Assembly: GCF_900113115.1 (NCBI RefSeq)
Contig: NZ_FOOF01000015.1
Span: 1 to 64,000, forward strand
DNA: 64,000 nucleotides
Origin: Duganella sp. CF458
GTDB lineage: Bacteria > Pseudomonadota > Gammaproteobacteria > Burkholderiales > Burkholderiaceae_D
Reading direction: 5' to 3'
In this document: positions 16,141 to 24,308 of the stretch, in pieces
Position numbering within the stretch: position 1 is the first letter of the stretch
Layout of the letters: each line of letters opens with the position of its first letter
Notes under the pieces: generated by a model
What the model was told of the DNA's origin: nothing
Database searches by the model: none
The model's input: the letters and a program-made list of their open reading frames with translations, nothing else
Position numbers and translations under genes: made by a program

Positions 16141-17130
16141 ATGAACCAGTACCTCAACAGCCTGCAGGACCTCGGCATGGAAGGCGGATCGCGGTTCGAG
16201 CCGCCGCCGTCCGTGCTGCATGAACTCAACCTGGCTAACAAGCGCCTGGAAAAGCTGCTGGGAGACTTGCGCAACGAGCGCAATGCCGACGCCGATTTGC
16301 GCAACATCGCGCGCGAAGTGGTGCGCGCGGTCGAACTCAATCCCGATATCGCCCTGGCCTGCCTGTTCCTCAACCAGATCGCCGGCACCTATGCGGTGCG
16401 TCACTGCATCGAGACGGCCATCGTGGTGGTGCTGGTGGCGCGCGGCATGGGGAGGGCTGCCGACGAAGTGGTTTCACTGACGGCAGCGGCGCTGACCATG
16501 AACGTCGGCATGCTGCGCCACCACGACAACTTCCAGAGCAAGCCCGGTTCGCTGAACAGCGAAGAAATGGCGATCGTGCGGCGCCATCCGGAACACAGTG
16601 CGGAATTGCTGAAGTATGCGGGCGTCGAAGACGACGAATGGATCTCCTGTGTGTTGATGCACCACGAGAACGACGACGGCTCCGGGTACCCGGCCGGCAT
16701 GACCCGCGAACAGATCACCCACAACGCACGCTTGCTAAGCCTGGCCGATCGCTATTGTGCACGTGTCTCGGCACGCAACTACCGCTGCTCGATGCTGCCG
16801 GATGAGGCGCTCGAAAAGCTGTTGCACGATCCATTGCATCCCGCCGATCCGGCGCTGCAGGAACAATTCCACCGCCAGGTCGGCAAGTACCCGCCCGGGG
16901 TGCTGGTGCGCCTGGCGAACGGCGAGCTCGGTGTCGTGATCGGGCGCGACTGCGGCGACGGCGTGCTTGAAGTGCACTGCATGCGCGACGCGGCGGGCAA
17001 GACCTTGGCAACCTCGGTGCAGCGCCGCACCGACCAGGCCGAATGCGCCATCCTCGAAGCCCTCAGCGAAGACCAGGCGGAGCTGCGCTTCAGCATGAAG
17101 CAGATCTGGGGCGCCCAGGCCGCGCTTTAG
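16141..17130 (+). CDS. HD-GYP domain protein with degenerate HD pair
   Basis: A 329-residue protein of the HD-GYP family of c-di-GMP phosphodiesterases. Well conserved parts are RRHPEHS (His149), HHENDDGSGYP (His174, His175, then Gly182-Tyr183-Pro184), ARLLSLADRY and His88. The His-Asp pair that should bind metal is replaced by Met120-Asn121 (LTMNVGML where HDIG is expected), so catalysis is doubtful and a c-di-GMP-binding role is more likely. There is no receiver domain; about 80 N-terminal residues are of unknown fold. It follows the aminotransferase by 18 bases with GGGGACAG before the ATG. Confidence 0.82.
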   Translation: MNQYLNSLQDLGMEGGSRFEPPPSVLHELNLANKRLEKLLGDLRNERNADADLRNIAREVVRAVELNPDIALACLFLNQIAGTYAVRHCIETAIVVVLVARGMGRAADEVVSLTAAALTMNVGMLRHHDNFQSKPGSLNSEEMAIVRRHPEHSAELLKYAGVEDDEWISCVLMHHENDDGSGYPAGMTREQITHNARLLSLADRYCARVSARNYRCSMLPDEALEKLLHDPLHPADPALQEQFHRQVGKYPPGVLVRLANGELGVVIGRDCGDGVLEVHCMRDAAGKTLATSVQRRTDQAECAILEALSEDQAELRFSMKQIWGAQAAL

Positions 17131-17191
17131 TTTCCCGGCGACGCAGCCCATAGCTGCCAATGCCGGCCCGCCGTTATTCGTGGAGACACGC

Positions 17192-17752
17192 ATGGGACTT
17201 CTAACCTTCAGCATCAACGTCACCCTGGACGGCTGCGTCGACCACCAGGAGGGAATTGCCGACGACGAAACGCATGCCTTCTTCACCCGCCTCATGGACG
17301 AAGCCGGGGCAATGCTGTGGGGCCGCGTTACCTACGAGATGATGGAGAGCTATTGGCCGACAGTCGCCCGCGGCGAAGTCGAGGCAGCGCCGATGATGCG
17401 CGAATGGGCGATCAAGCTGGAGAGCAAGCCGAAGTACGTCGTGTCGTCGACGCGAACGGACTTCCCGTGGACCAATAGCCACCACATCGCTGCCGACCTG
17501 CGCTCGGGCATACAACGACTCAAGGACGCGACCCCGGCCGGCGTGCTGCTCGGTAGCGGCAAGCTCGCGACCGGGCTGGATCGCCTGGATCTGATCGACG
17601 AGTACAAATTCCTCGTTCACCCCAGGATCGCCGGTCACGGCCCCACCTTGTACCAAGGTGGGCTGCCCGCCACACGACGGCTCGATCTGATCTCGGCCAA
17701 GCCGCTTGGCAACGGCACGGTCGCCATGCACTACCGGCGCGCGCGCAGCTAG
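17192..17752 (+). CDS. Dihydrofolate reductase family protein (RibD C-terminal domain)
   Basis: A 186-residue protein of the RibD_C/DHFR-like reductase family, close to the YwjB/YyaP type. Visible are the N-terminal FSINVTLDGCVDH, WGRVTYEMMESYWP, KYVVSSTRTDFPW, LLGSGKLATGLDRLDLIDEYKFLVHP and the C-terminal RRLDLISAKPLGNGTVAMHY. Members bind NAD(P)H, and most have unknown substrates. The ATG at 17192 is chosen because GGAG lies 6 bases upstream; an in-frame GTG at 17180 overlaps that site. The gene stands alone and is convergent with mshN. Confidence 0.85.
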   Translation: MGLLTFSINVTLDGCVDHQEGIADDETHAFFTRLMDEAGAMLWGRVTYEMMESYWPTVARGEVEAAPMMREWAIKLESKPKYVVSSTRTDFPWTNSHHIAADLRSGIQRLKDATPAGVLLGSGKLATGLDRLDLIDEYKFLVHPRIAGHGPTLYQGGLPATRRLDLISAKPLGNGTVAMHYRRARS

Positions 17753-17762
17753 TTCACTACCT

Positions 17763-18830
17763 CTAATTCAACTGCTGCAGCCGGCGCTCGACGAAAGCTT
17801 GCAGCTCCGGCGCCAGGCGGCCGGTTTCGAGGGCACGCTGGAAGGCCGCTTTCGCTTCGGCATTGCGCTGCTCCGCCTGCAACGCAATCCCCAGCCCCAT
17901 CCACCATACGCCATTGGCGGGCTGGAGCTGCACTGCCGCGCGGTAATGCTCTGCTGCCTCGCGATGCCGGTTGATCCGCTCCAGCACACCAGCCATCATG
18001 GCGCGATAGTCCGCGTTCGATTGAGCGTATGGCAAACTGCGCTCCAGGGTGCCGATTGCATCGCTGCCGGATTCCAGCTGCAGCCTGGCCAATAGCATGG
18101 CCATCTGGCTTTGCTCGGGATTGCTTGCTAATGCGCGCTGCAAATGAGCCATTGCATTGCGTTGACGCCCATTTTCCAACAACACGGCAATCAGGGTTTC
18201 CCGCGCCGCCAGGTAACGCGGATCGATCTCCAAGGCGTGCTCAAGGTCGGCAATTGCCTCGGTCACCCGCGCCTCCATGAGCTTTTGCTGCGCACGCTGG
18301 AACAACGCAGTCGCGGATGCCTGCGCTCCGGGCTCGCGCGAAGCTGGCGACACGGTGCCGCCAGCCGCCAAGGCCGGCCGCGCAGCCGGCTGCATCCTGG
18401 GGCTCGAAGGGGATGCGGACGAACGCGCTCGTGCTGGGCGCCGCGCTTCGGCCGATGTGGCCACCGGCGCAACGCTTTCGACCTTGGGGGGGGCAACCGC
18501 AGGGACATTTTCAGGCGCCGGCGGCGGCAATCCGTCAACCATTTGCTCGGGCGGCGTGGCTTGCGGCTTCTCCACGGCAGGCGCCTGATTCACAATAGCC
18601 TGCGGCCGCACGGGCTTGTCTGCGGTCCGCAGCGCGCTCCAATACCGCCAGCCGGCAAACAGCGCGGCCACCGTCAGCAGCACTGCGCCAAACACGACCA
18701 GGATCAGGACCAGGCTGCGATGGCGCGTGCCTTCCTGCGAAACCGCCTGCACCGAACTGGAGAGCCCCGACGTTTGCGGCGTTCCGCCCCGTGCATCCAG
18801 GTCTTGCAGCATTTTGTTAATCAGGCTCAT
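17763..18830 (-). CDS. mshN: MSHA biogenesis TPR protein MshN
   Basis: A 355-residue protein with the MshN signature start MSLINKMLQDLDARGG in the cytoplasm. A membrane helix follows near residues 38-60 (LVLILVVFGAVLLTVAALFAGW), then a Pro/Ala-rich linker. The C-terminal TPR repeats are visible as ALFQRAQQKLMEARVTEAIADLEHALEIDPRYL, NAMAHLQRALASNPEQ and AAEHYRAAVQLQP. It is thought to link ATPase, inner-membrane complex and secretin. It overlaps mshM by 4 bases and is the last gene of the MSHA operon. Confidence 0.92.
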   Translation of the reverse strand: MSLINKMLQDLDARGGTPQTSGLSSSVQAVSQEGTRHRSLVLILVVFGAVLLTVAALFAGWRYWSALRTADKPVRPQAIVNQAPAVEKPQATPPEQMVDGLPPPAPENVPAVAPPKVESVAPVATSAEARRPARARSSASPSSPRMQPAARPALAAGGTVSPASREPGAQASATALFQRAQQKLMEARVTEAIADLEHALEIDPRYLAARETLIAVLLENGRQRNAMAHLQRALASNPEQSQMAMLLARLQLESGSDAIGTLERSLPYAQSNADYRAMMAGVLERINRHREAAEHYRAAVQLQPANGVWWMGLGIALQAEQRNAEAKAAFQRALETGRLAPELQAFVERRLQQLN

Positions 18831-19726
18831 AGAATCGACCGGTAAGACAACAATGTGCCCGTAGCGACAAACGCCGCCAGGAGCAGCCCCGTCGCCAGCC
18901 AGGGCCAGCGGTGATGCCGCTCCACGGCGGTGTCGCGAACGGCCAACTTCACATGGCGCGTGTCGATCCTTTGCCGTCCTTCGCCATAGGCGGCCAGCAT
19001 CGATTTATGCGCAATGATGTTGATCAGGCGCGGAACGCCCTTGCTGGCGGCGAACAAGCCACGCACTGCGCCTTTGCTGAACAGGCGCGCGCCGGCAAAG
19101 CCGGCCACCCGCAGGCGGTGCGCAAGGTAGTATTCCAGATCGTCGCGCGACAAGCCGCCAAGGTCATGCTGGAAGGTGATCCGCTGCGCCAGCTGGCGTA
19201 CCGACTTCGCTTGCAGATGTTCATTGAGCTCCGGCTGGCCAAACAGCACGATTTGCAAGAGCTTGCGTTTCTCCGTCTCCAGGTTGGTGAGCAGCCGCAG
19301 CGCTTCCAGGCTCTCGCCTGGAATGGTCTGCGCTTCATCCACGCACAGGACGACCCGCCTGCCCTGGCTTGCCAGCTCCATCAGGCGCGCCATCAGGGAT
19401 TTCAGCAACTGGTGCTGGTCGACATCGCGTTCGAACGCCACCTCAAGCTCGTCCGCCAATGCCAGCAGCAGCGATCGTGGCTCCAGCATCGGATTGGGCA
19501 GGTAGGCCGTCACGAAATCTTCGCCCAGCGTTTTCATGAACTGACGGCACAACAGCGTCTTTCCCGTTCCCACTTCGCCGGTAATCTTGATGAATCCTTC
19601 GCCGCCGCGCGCAGCCACCAGCAGGGTATTCAGCGCCTCCTGCGAATGCGGGCTGCTGAAGAAATAGCTGGTGTCCGGCGTGATGCCGAACGGCGCTTCC
19701 CGCAAGCCGAAGTGGCTCTCGTACAT
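18827..19726 (-). CDS. mshM: MSHA biogenesis ExeA-like ATPase MshM
   Basis: A 299-residue AAA ATPase. The family start MYESHFGLREAPFGITPDTSYFF is followed by the Walker A motif GEVGTGKTLLC, Walker B VVLCVDEAQTI and the sensor-like LFGQPELNEHL. One membrane helix lies at the C-terminus (WPWLATGLLLAAFVATGTLLS). ExeA homologues help assemble the secretin in the outer membrane. It is separated from mshL by a single base and overlaps mshN by 4. Confidence 0.93.
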   Translation of the reverse strand: MYESHFGLREAPFGITPDTSYFFSSPHSQEALNTLLVAARGGEGFIKITGEVGTGKTLLCRQFMKTLGEDFVTAYLPNPMLEPRSLLLALADELEVAFERDVDQHQLLKSLMARLMELASQGRRVVLCVDEAQTIPGESLEALRLLTNLETEKRKLLQIVLFGQPELNEHLQAKSVRQLAQRITFQHDLGGLSRDDLEYYLAHRLRVAGFAGARLFSKGAVRGLFAASKGVPRLINIIAHKSMLAAYGEGRQRIDTRHVKLAVRDTAVERHHRWPWLATGLLLAAFVATGTLLSYRSIL

Positions 19727-19727
19727 A

Positions 19728-21515
19728 TCAGCGGCGCCCCGTGGTTTTGCTTGGGTCCAGGTCCTCGATGCGGCGCTTGCTCTCCATCAGGTCCTGGCTC
19801 CAGTCGCTGGCGGTTTCAACGATGGTCGGTTTGATCAGCACCACCAGCTCGCGTTTTTGGATCGTGTCGGCGGTGCTGCGAAATAGTCCGCCCAGGACGG
19901 GAATGCGCCCGGCGACCGGTATCTGCGAGCGATCGGCACTGGTCGATTGGCGCATCAGGCCACCGATGGCGACCACGCTGCCGTTCTCTCCCCGCACCAT
20001 GCTGTCCATTTCGGAGGTGGCCGAAGCGGCCAGCGGCAGGTTCAGGCTGCCCGCATTCCCCAGGTTGATATTCTTGTTAACAGTCGACACCTGGCTCACG
20101 GACGGGTGCACGTGCAGGATGATATTGCCCTTCTCATCGATCTGCGGCGTCACGTCCAGCACCACGCCAGAGAAGAACGGCTGCAGCGTCACGTTCGGCG
20201 AGACGGTACCGTTTCCCGTCGCGTTGGTATTGGTCGTAGTACTGACGCCGGTAACGAAGAACTCATCGGTACCGATCTTCAGCACGGCTTTCTGGTTGTT
20301 GAGCGTTGCAATCCGCGGGCTGGACAGCACGTGCACCGTGCCCTGCGATTCAAGGAAGGAAATCAAGGCCGCAAAATTCGAGCTCTGGAACGCCAGGCCG
20401 AACAGGGAACCTGGAGCGCCGGTGGCGGCGGCCAGTGCGCTGCCCGGCGTGGCCAGCAGGCCGTTTGGTTGCCCCATCAGCGAGGTAACGCCGTTGATAC
20501 GCGGTGCCAGCGCCGTGCCGGGTCCGACCATCCCGGCTGAAATACGCGATCCGAAAGCGGCCCAGTTGATGCCCGACTGCGCTTTTTCGCTCAACTCCAC
20601 TTCAAGGATCTTTGCCTCCAGGATGACCTGGCGCGCGACGGCCAATTGCGTGGCCTTCAGGTAGCGGTCGACATTCCTCAAGTCTTCCGGCATGCCGCGA
20701 ATCACCACCAGCCCGGACTGCGGGCTGACCACCACCGTGCGCCCGTCCTTGCCGCTGCCGACAATCGCTTCCAGCGACAGCTTCAGTTCCGCCCAGAAGT
20801 CCGATTCGGAGCGTGTGGTCACGTTGGCCGCTTCGTCCAGCACGTTGGCGTTGGGAGAATTCGGATCGCCGCTATTGTTGTTGCGGTTCTGGCGGTTGTT
20901 GTTATTGTTGTTATCGGCGCCATTGTTGTTGCCGCCGCTATTGTTTGCAACGTTCTGCACCGAGGTCGACGTCACGCGCAGGTTCGACGATCCGCGCCGC
21001 GCCGCGGTCAGGTAATTCACCTGGAACATCCTGCTTTGCATGGTCAGCGGCCTGATCGAGATCCGCGTACCTTCGACGCGATAATCGTAGCCGTACATCT
21101 CGCGCACCGCTTCCAGCGCCTCGGGAATGGTGACGTCCTTCAGGTTGGCCGTGATGTTTCCGCCCACTTCCGGATGCACCAGCATGTTGTAGCGCGTGCC
21201 CGCGACCAGCGAATGGAAAAACTGCTGGGCCGGCACGTCGTTAAAGGCGACATTGAAGCGCTCCTCCAGCACCGGCCGCGCCTTCGGCAGTTGCGCCGCC
21301 AATTGTTCGGCCGAGGGCAGCAAGGCGTCGGACACCGGGCCAGGGACCGCTGCGCCGGCCGCGGCCTGTGCGGCCGACTTCATTTCGCTGCTGATGGTGT
21401 TGTAAGTGTCGCGCATTGGCGTCTGGGTGCATGCCGCCAGCAATGCCAGCACGCCGCTTCCAGCCATGAGCCGGCATCTGCGCGGGGCTTTCGAGAGGAT
21501 CGTGTTCTTTGTCAT
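19728..21515 (-). CDS. mshL: MSHA secretin MshL
   Basis: A 595-residue outer-membrane secretin, the channel for the pilus. The lipoprotein signal peptide ends at LLAACTQ. N-terminal secretin/TonB-short and NolW-like domains (RFNVAFNDVPAQQFFHSLVAGTRYN) are followed by the secretin core, with VVSPQSGLVVIRGMPEDL, LSSPRIATLNNQKAVLKIG, and the C-terminal IPVLGGLFRS and KRELVVLIKPTIV. An asparagine-rich low-complexity loop (NNNGADNNNNNN) sits near residue 200 between the domains. It overlaps mshK by 4 bases. Confidence 0.95.
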   Translation of the reverse strand: MTKNTILSKAPRRCRLMAGSGVLALLAACTQTPMRDTYNTISSEMKSAAQAAAGAAVPGPVSDALLPSAEQLAAQLPKARPVLEERFNVAFNDVPAQQFFHSLVAGTRYNMLVHPEVGGNITANLKDVTIPEALEAVREMYGYDYRVEGTRISIRPLTMQSRMFQVNYLTAARRGSSNLRVTSTSVQNVANNSGGNNNGADNNNNNNRQNRNNNSGDPNSPNANVLDEAANVTTRSESDFWAELKLSLEAIVGSGKDGRTVVVSPQSGLVVIRGMPEDLRNVDRYLKATQLAVARQVILEAKILEVELSEKAQSGINWAAFGSRISAGMVGPGTALAPRINGVTSLMGQPNGLLATPGSALAAATGAPGSLFGLAFQSSNFAALISFLESQGTVHVLSSPRIATLNNQKAVLKIGTDEFFVTGVSTTTNTNATGNGTVSPNVTLQPFFSGVVLDVTPQIDEKGNIILHVHPSVSQVSTVNKNINLGNAGSLNLPLAASATSEMDSMVRGENGSVVAIGGLMRQSTSADRSQIPVAGRIPVLGGLFRSTADTIQKRELVVLIKPTIVETASDWSQDLMESKRRIEDLDPSKTTGRR

Positions 21516-21877
21516 GGCTGTTGCGCCTTTTCGTGTCCCGATGATACCAATTTAAGCACCTGCTTTCGTTTGCCGCGTTGCAGGACCACAGCGCTCTCGC
21601 GTACCTCCACCAGGATTGCCCCATCCACCTTGCCCCCCAGCGGCACGATCGCACCGTCGATGACCGCCAGCCTGCGCCCCCCCGGCCGCCTGGCCAGCAA
21701 CACCGACTGCAACTGCGGGCCGGTTGCCGCCGGTACCGCAGGTAGCGCTTTATCGGCCGGTGGCAGCAGCACTTCCGGCGGTGGGCGCGTAGGATCCGGC
21801 AGCGCTTGCTGCGCCATCGCCGTCTGCCAGGCCAACATGGCCAACATGGCCAACCTGCTCCTCATAACTGCACCCAT
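21512..21877 (-). CDS. mshK: MSHA biogenesis protein MshK
   Basis: A 121-residue periplasmic protein with a signal peptide (LAMLAMLAWQTAMAQQA), a proline-rich segment (LPDPTRPPPE) and a short beta domain, LQSVLLARRPGGRRLAVIDGAIVPLGGKVDGA. This is the typical MshK layout and resembles PilP and GspC pieces that contact the secretin. Identification depends mostly on position between mshJ and mshL and on this domain. It overlaps mshJ by 16 bases and mshL by 4. Confidence 0.82.
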   Translation of the reverse strand: MGAVMRSRLAMLAMLAWQTAMAQQALPDPTRPPPEVLLPPADKALPAVPAATGPQLQSVLLARRPGGRRLAVIDGAIVPLGGKVDGAILVEVRESAVVLQRGKRKQVLKLVSSGHEKAQQP

Positions 21878-22569
21878 GTATCGTCAAGACTCAGCGTATA
21901 GACTGTCAGCGTCAAATTCGCCTCGGGATGTTTGATCACGTTTAAACGTGCGCTGCCCCAGATCATGCGTGGCGAGACTTTCTCCAGCGCTTCCATGTAG
22001 CCCAGCAAATCGGCGTAGCTGCCCTGGACCACCAGTTCGACACCATGGCGGTACATGAGTGCCGCCGCCGGACGAACGGGCTGGGCTGCCGCAGCCGGCG
22101 TGGGGCCCGCCGTGCTGGTTCCCAGCGCCTCGAACTGCCCATCATGCAAGCCGCTCACCGGCAGCGTTTTCAAGGCAAGGACTTTCAGCCCCGGCCGTGC
22201 GGCCAGGATTTGCTGCAGCAGCGGCACGATCCGCTGCGGCTGCACCAATCCCTGCCTGCGGTTCAACAAGTCCTCGCTGGTGCTGCGGATCTGCTCCTGG
22301 ACCGTCGCCAGGCGCCGCTGCAGCGCGGCATTGGGGTCGGATTCGAAGGCTTTCAACGCCGACTCGATACTCTTGTCCACCGCATCAAGCTGGGCCTGCT
22401 GCTGTGCGATGACGCCACGCAGAGACTGGCGCTCGGCCAGCATCGGGCCGAACTGCCCGAACCAGGCAATGGCAGCCAGCGTAACTATGGCCCCGGCGAA
22501 CAGGGCCATGCGCTGCCGCAAGGGCATGGCATCGACACGCTGCTCCAGTTTCAGCAAGGCCGCTTTCAT
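21862..22569 (-). CDS. mshJ: MSHA biogenesis protein MshJ (PilO/GspM-like)
   Basis: A 235-residue inner-membrane protein: a short cytoplasmic start, one helix (MALFAGAIVTLAAIAWFGQF), a coiled-coil region (IAQQQAQLDAVDKSIESALKAFES) and a C-terminal ferredoxin-like PilO fold (VELVVQGSYADLLGYMEALEKV). It forms the inner-membrane assembly complex with MshI and MshI2. It overlaps the gene before it by 4 bases and mshK by 16. Confidence 0.9.
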   Translation of the reverse strand: MKAALLKLEQRVDAMPLRQRMALFAGAIVTLAAIAWFGQFGPMLAERQSLRGVIAQQQAQLDAVDKSIESALKAFESDPNAALQRRLATVQEQIRSTSEDLLNRRQGLVQPQRIVPLLQQILAARPGLKVLALKTLPVSGLHDGQFEALGTSTAGPTPAAAAQPVRPAAALMYRHGVELVVQGSYADLLGYMEALEKVSPRMIWGSARLNVIKHPEANLTLTVYTLSLDDTWVQL

Positions 22570-23282
22570 GGCTGCCCCCCGGAAGGCCCAGCTGGGGCAG
22601 CTGCGCTGCTGCGCAGGCGAAACTCCAGGAAACGCGTCTCCGGCAAGGGCGGCGACTGGACAGCTCCGCTGGTTCCCGGCGCCGTCGTCAGCGGCAAGGA
22701 TGGTGGAACTACCGCCTCAACCGGCGCCGGCTGGGCCGCAGGCGCCATGTCCAGCGCCTGGAACGATTTGCCGCGCAACACCGGCTCACTGCCCAGCCGG
22801 GACAGGTAGGCCGGAACCAGTGCTGCCTGCAGCACGCGTCCATGCAGGCTGACCTCGCGTTTTTCACCCTGCACCGCAACTTCGGTCAGCCACAAGCCGC
22901 TGACACTTTGGCGCGCGAATGCCCGGAAATAATCCGCGAAGCCTTGCGCGCCCTCGCCTTCCGCCTGGCGCAGCATCTGCGTTGCCTGCTGTAGCGACTT
23001 CAGCCGCGCATCCTTGGCCTCCAGCTGCCCTTTCAGGGCGGGATCGGCGGCGCGCGGCGCAAACTGCACGCTGACCTCGGCGAGGCGGGCCTGGTGCTCT
23101 TGCAACATGCTTGCCTGGCGTGCGGACTGGCTACGCAATGGCACCAACTGCCACTGTGCAAAGACCACCATGGCAATCACCCCCACCAGCATCAAGGCCA
23201 AGGCCAGTGCCATGCCGCGCGCGCCAAAGCTGTGGCGCTGCCGCATGAAGATTGGATTGAACAGGTTGATCTGCTGGCTCAT
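22566..23282 (-). CDS. PilN-domain protein of the MSHA system (MshI2-type)
   Basis: A 238-residue PilN-like protein. The start MSQQINLFNPIFMRQRHSFG is the classic PilN/MshI C-terminal signature, followed by a membrane helix (GMALALALMLVGVIAMVVFAQW), a coiled coil and the PilN beta domain (LWLTEVAVQGEKREVSLHG). In Vibrio and Shewanella this region is often called MshI2. The tail is proline/alanine rich. It overlaps mshI and mshJ by 4 bases on each side. Confidence 0.88.
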   Translation of the reverse strand: MSQQINLFNPIFMRQRHSFGARGMALALALMLVGVIAMVVFAQWQLVPLRSQSARQASMLQEHQARLAEVSVQFAPRAADPALKGQLEAKDARLKSLQQATQMLRQAEGEGAQGFADYFRAFARQSVSGLWLTEVAVQGEKREVSLHGRVLQAALVPAYLSRLGSEPVLRGKSFQALDMAPAAQPAPVEAVVPPSLPLTTAPGTSGAVQSPPLPETRFLEFRLRSSAAAPAGPSGGQP

Positions 23283-24220
23283 GGGCCGCCCACCTCCTGG
23301 CGCAAGGCGGCCCCGACGGCGAAGAAATAATGCGCCTGTTGCGCACAGTCGAGCAATTCGGGCACGCCCGTCAGGTCAATCACGTCGGCCAGGTTGCATT
23401 GGACGACCGGCATGTACATATTCGACGCCAGGTAGTTCAACAGCGACTCGCTGCACCCGGGTGCCAGGACCATCCTGGCGATGGACACAAAGCTGAACTG
23501 ACGTTCGAAATGGTCGAGTGAACGCTGCACTTCAAGCATCATGCGGTCCAGCGCCGCGTGCCGCCGGTCCGGGTCGGCGTCCTCGATCTGCTCAGGCGTC
23601 AAGTCGATACGGCGCGCCAGGTACAGCTCGCCCATATAGGTGACCGTCAGCAGCCCGCCCTGCGGGCCAAGCGACAGCATGGCCAGGCCGCGTCCATCCT
23701 GCTCCATCAAGGCGGAAACATTGCGCTGGGCTGTTTCGGGAATATCGATCACTTCCAGCGTGATGCCCGCACCGAAAAACAATTCCTGGCGCTCGCGGAT
23801 CACACTGTTGCGGGCCGCGACCACAAAGATGCTCGGCGTGCGGCCGCTTGAGCGTTCCACCGGAATCGCCATGACATCGAACGTCGCGTCGTCCACATGG
23901 AAATCCAGCATGTCCTTCATGCGCCAGCGCACGGCGGTCTTCAATTCATCCTGCGGCACGTTGGGCGCTTCGACCGTCAACAATTGATATTCATTGGGCG
24001 ACAGCAGCGTACTGCAACGGAAGCGCGCGGCCTGGCGCGCCTTGGCGGTACGCGCCAGGGCGTCCGGCGTGCCGCTTGCGGGCGCGGCCTCGCCGCACGC
24101 AAGCAAGACCGGGGTGCCCGCGCCCTGCCGGCGCATCGTCGCCAGGGCCATGCCCTCGGCTGTCGGCGCAAACACCAGCCAGGCGTCTTTTTCTTTTTTC
24201 GCTTTCGAGAAAAATTGCAT
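23279..24220 (-). CDS. mshI: MSHA biogenesis protein MshI (PilM/GspL-like cytoplasmic part)
   Basis: A 313-residue cytoplasmic actin-like protein of the PilM/GspL fold. It begins MQFFSKAKKEKDAWLVFAPTAEG and contains LTVEAPNVPQDELKTAVRWRMKDMLDFHVDDATFD, the family segment that follows the first subdomain, and VVAARNSVIRERQ. There is no membrane segment; the neighbouring PilN-domain protein supplies it. The 88-base gap to mshQ is the largest inside the operon and may hold an internal promoter. Confidence 0.9.
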   Translation of the reverse strand: MQFFSKAKKEKDAWLVFAPTAEGMALATMRRQGAGTPVLLACGEAAPASGTPDALARTAKARQAARFRCSTLLSPNEYQLLTVEAPNVPQDELKTAVRWRMKDMLDFHVDDATFDVMAIPVERSSGRTPSIFVVAARNSVIRERQELFFGAGITLEVIDIPETAQRNVSALMEQDGRGLAMLSLGPQGGLLTVTYMGELYLARRIDLTPEQIEDADPDRRHAALDRMMLEVQRSLDHFERQFSFVSIARMVLAPGCSESLLNYLASNMYMPVVQCNLADVIDLTGVPELLDCAQQAHYFFAVGAALRQEVGGP

Positions 24221-24308
24221 GGGCGCCCTGTCTTCAAACTTTTGGATGAAGAAACAATCGTAATTCTTTGATTAATCTGTTATATCTTGCCATTGTTCGG
24301 ATGCACTG

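Noticed and set aside
20860-20950. Repeated GTT/ATT triplets as a possible phase-variable tract
   Set aside because: The triplets are in frame and encode an Asn-rich loop of the MshL secretin, so length changes would not shift the frame.
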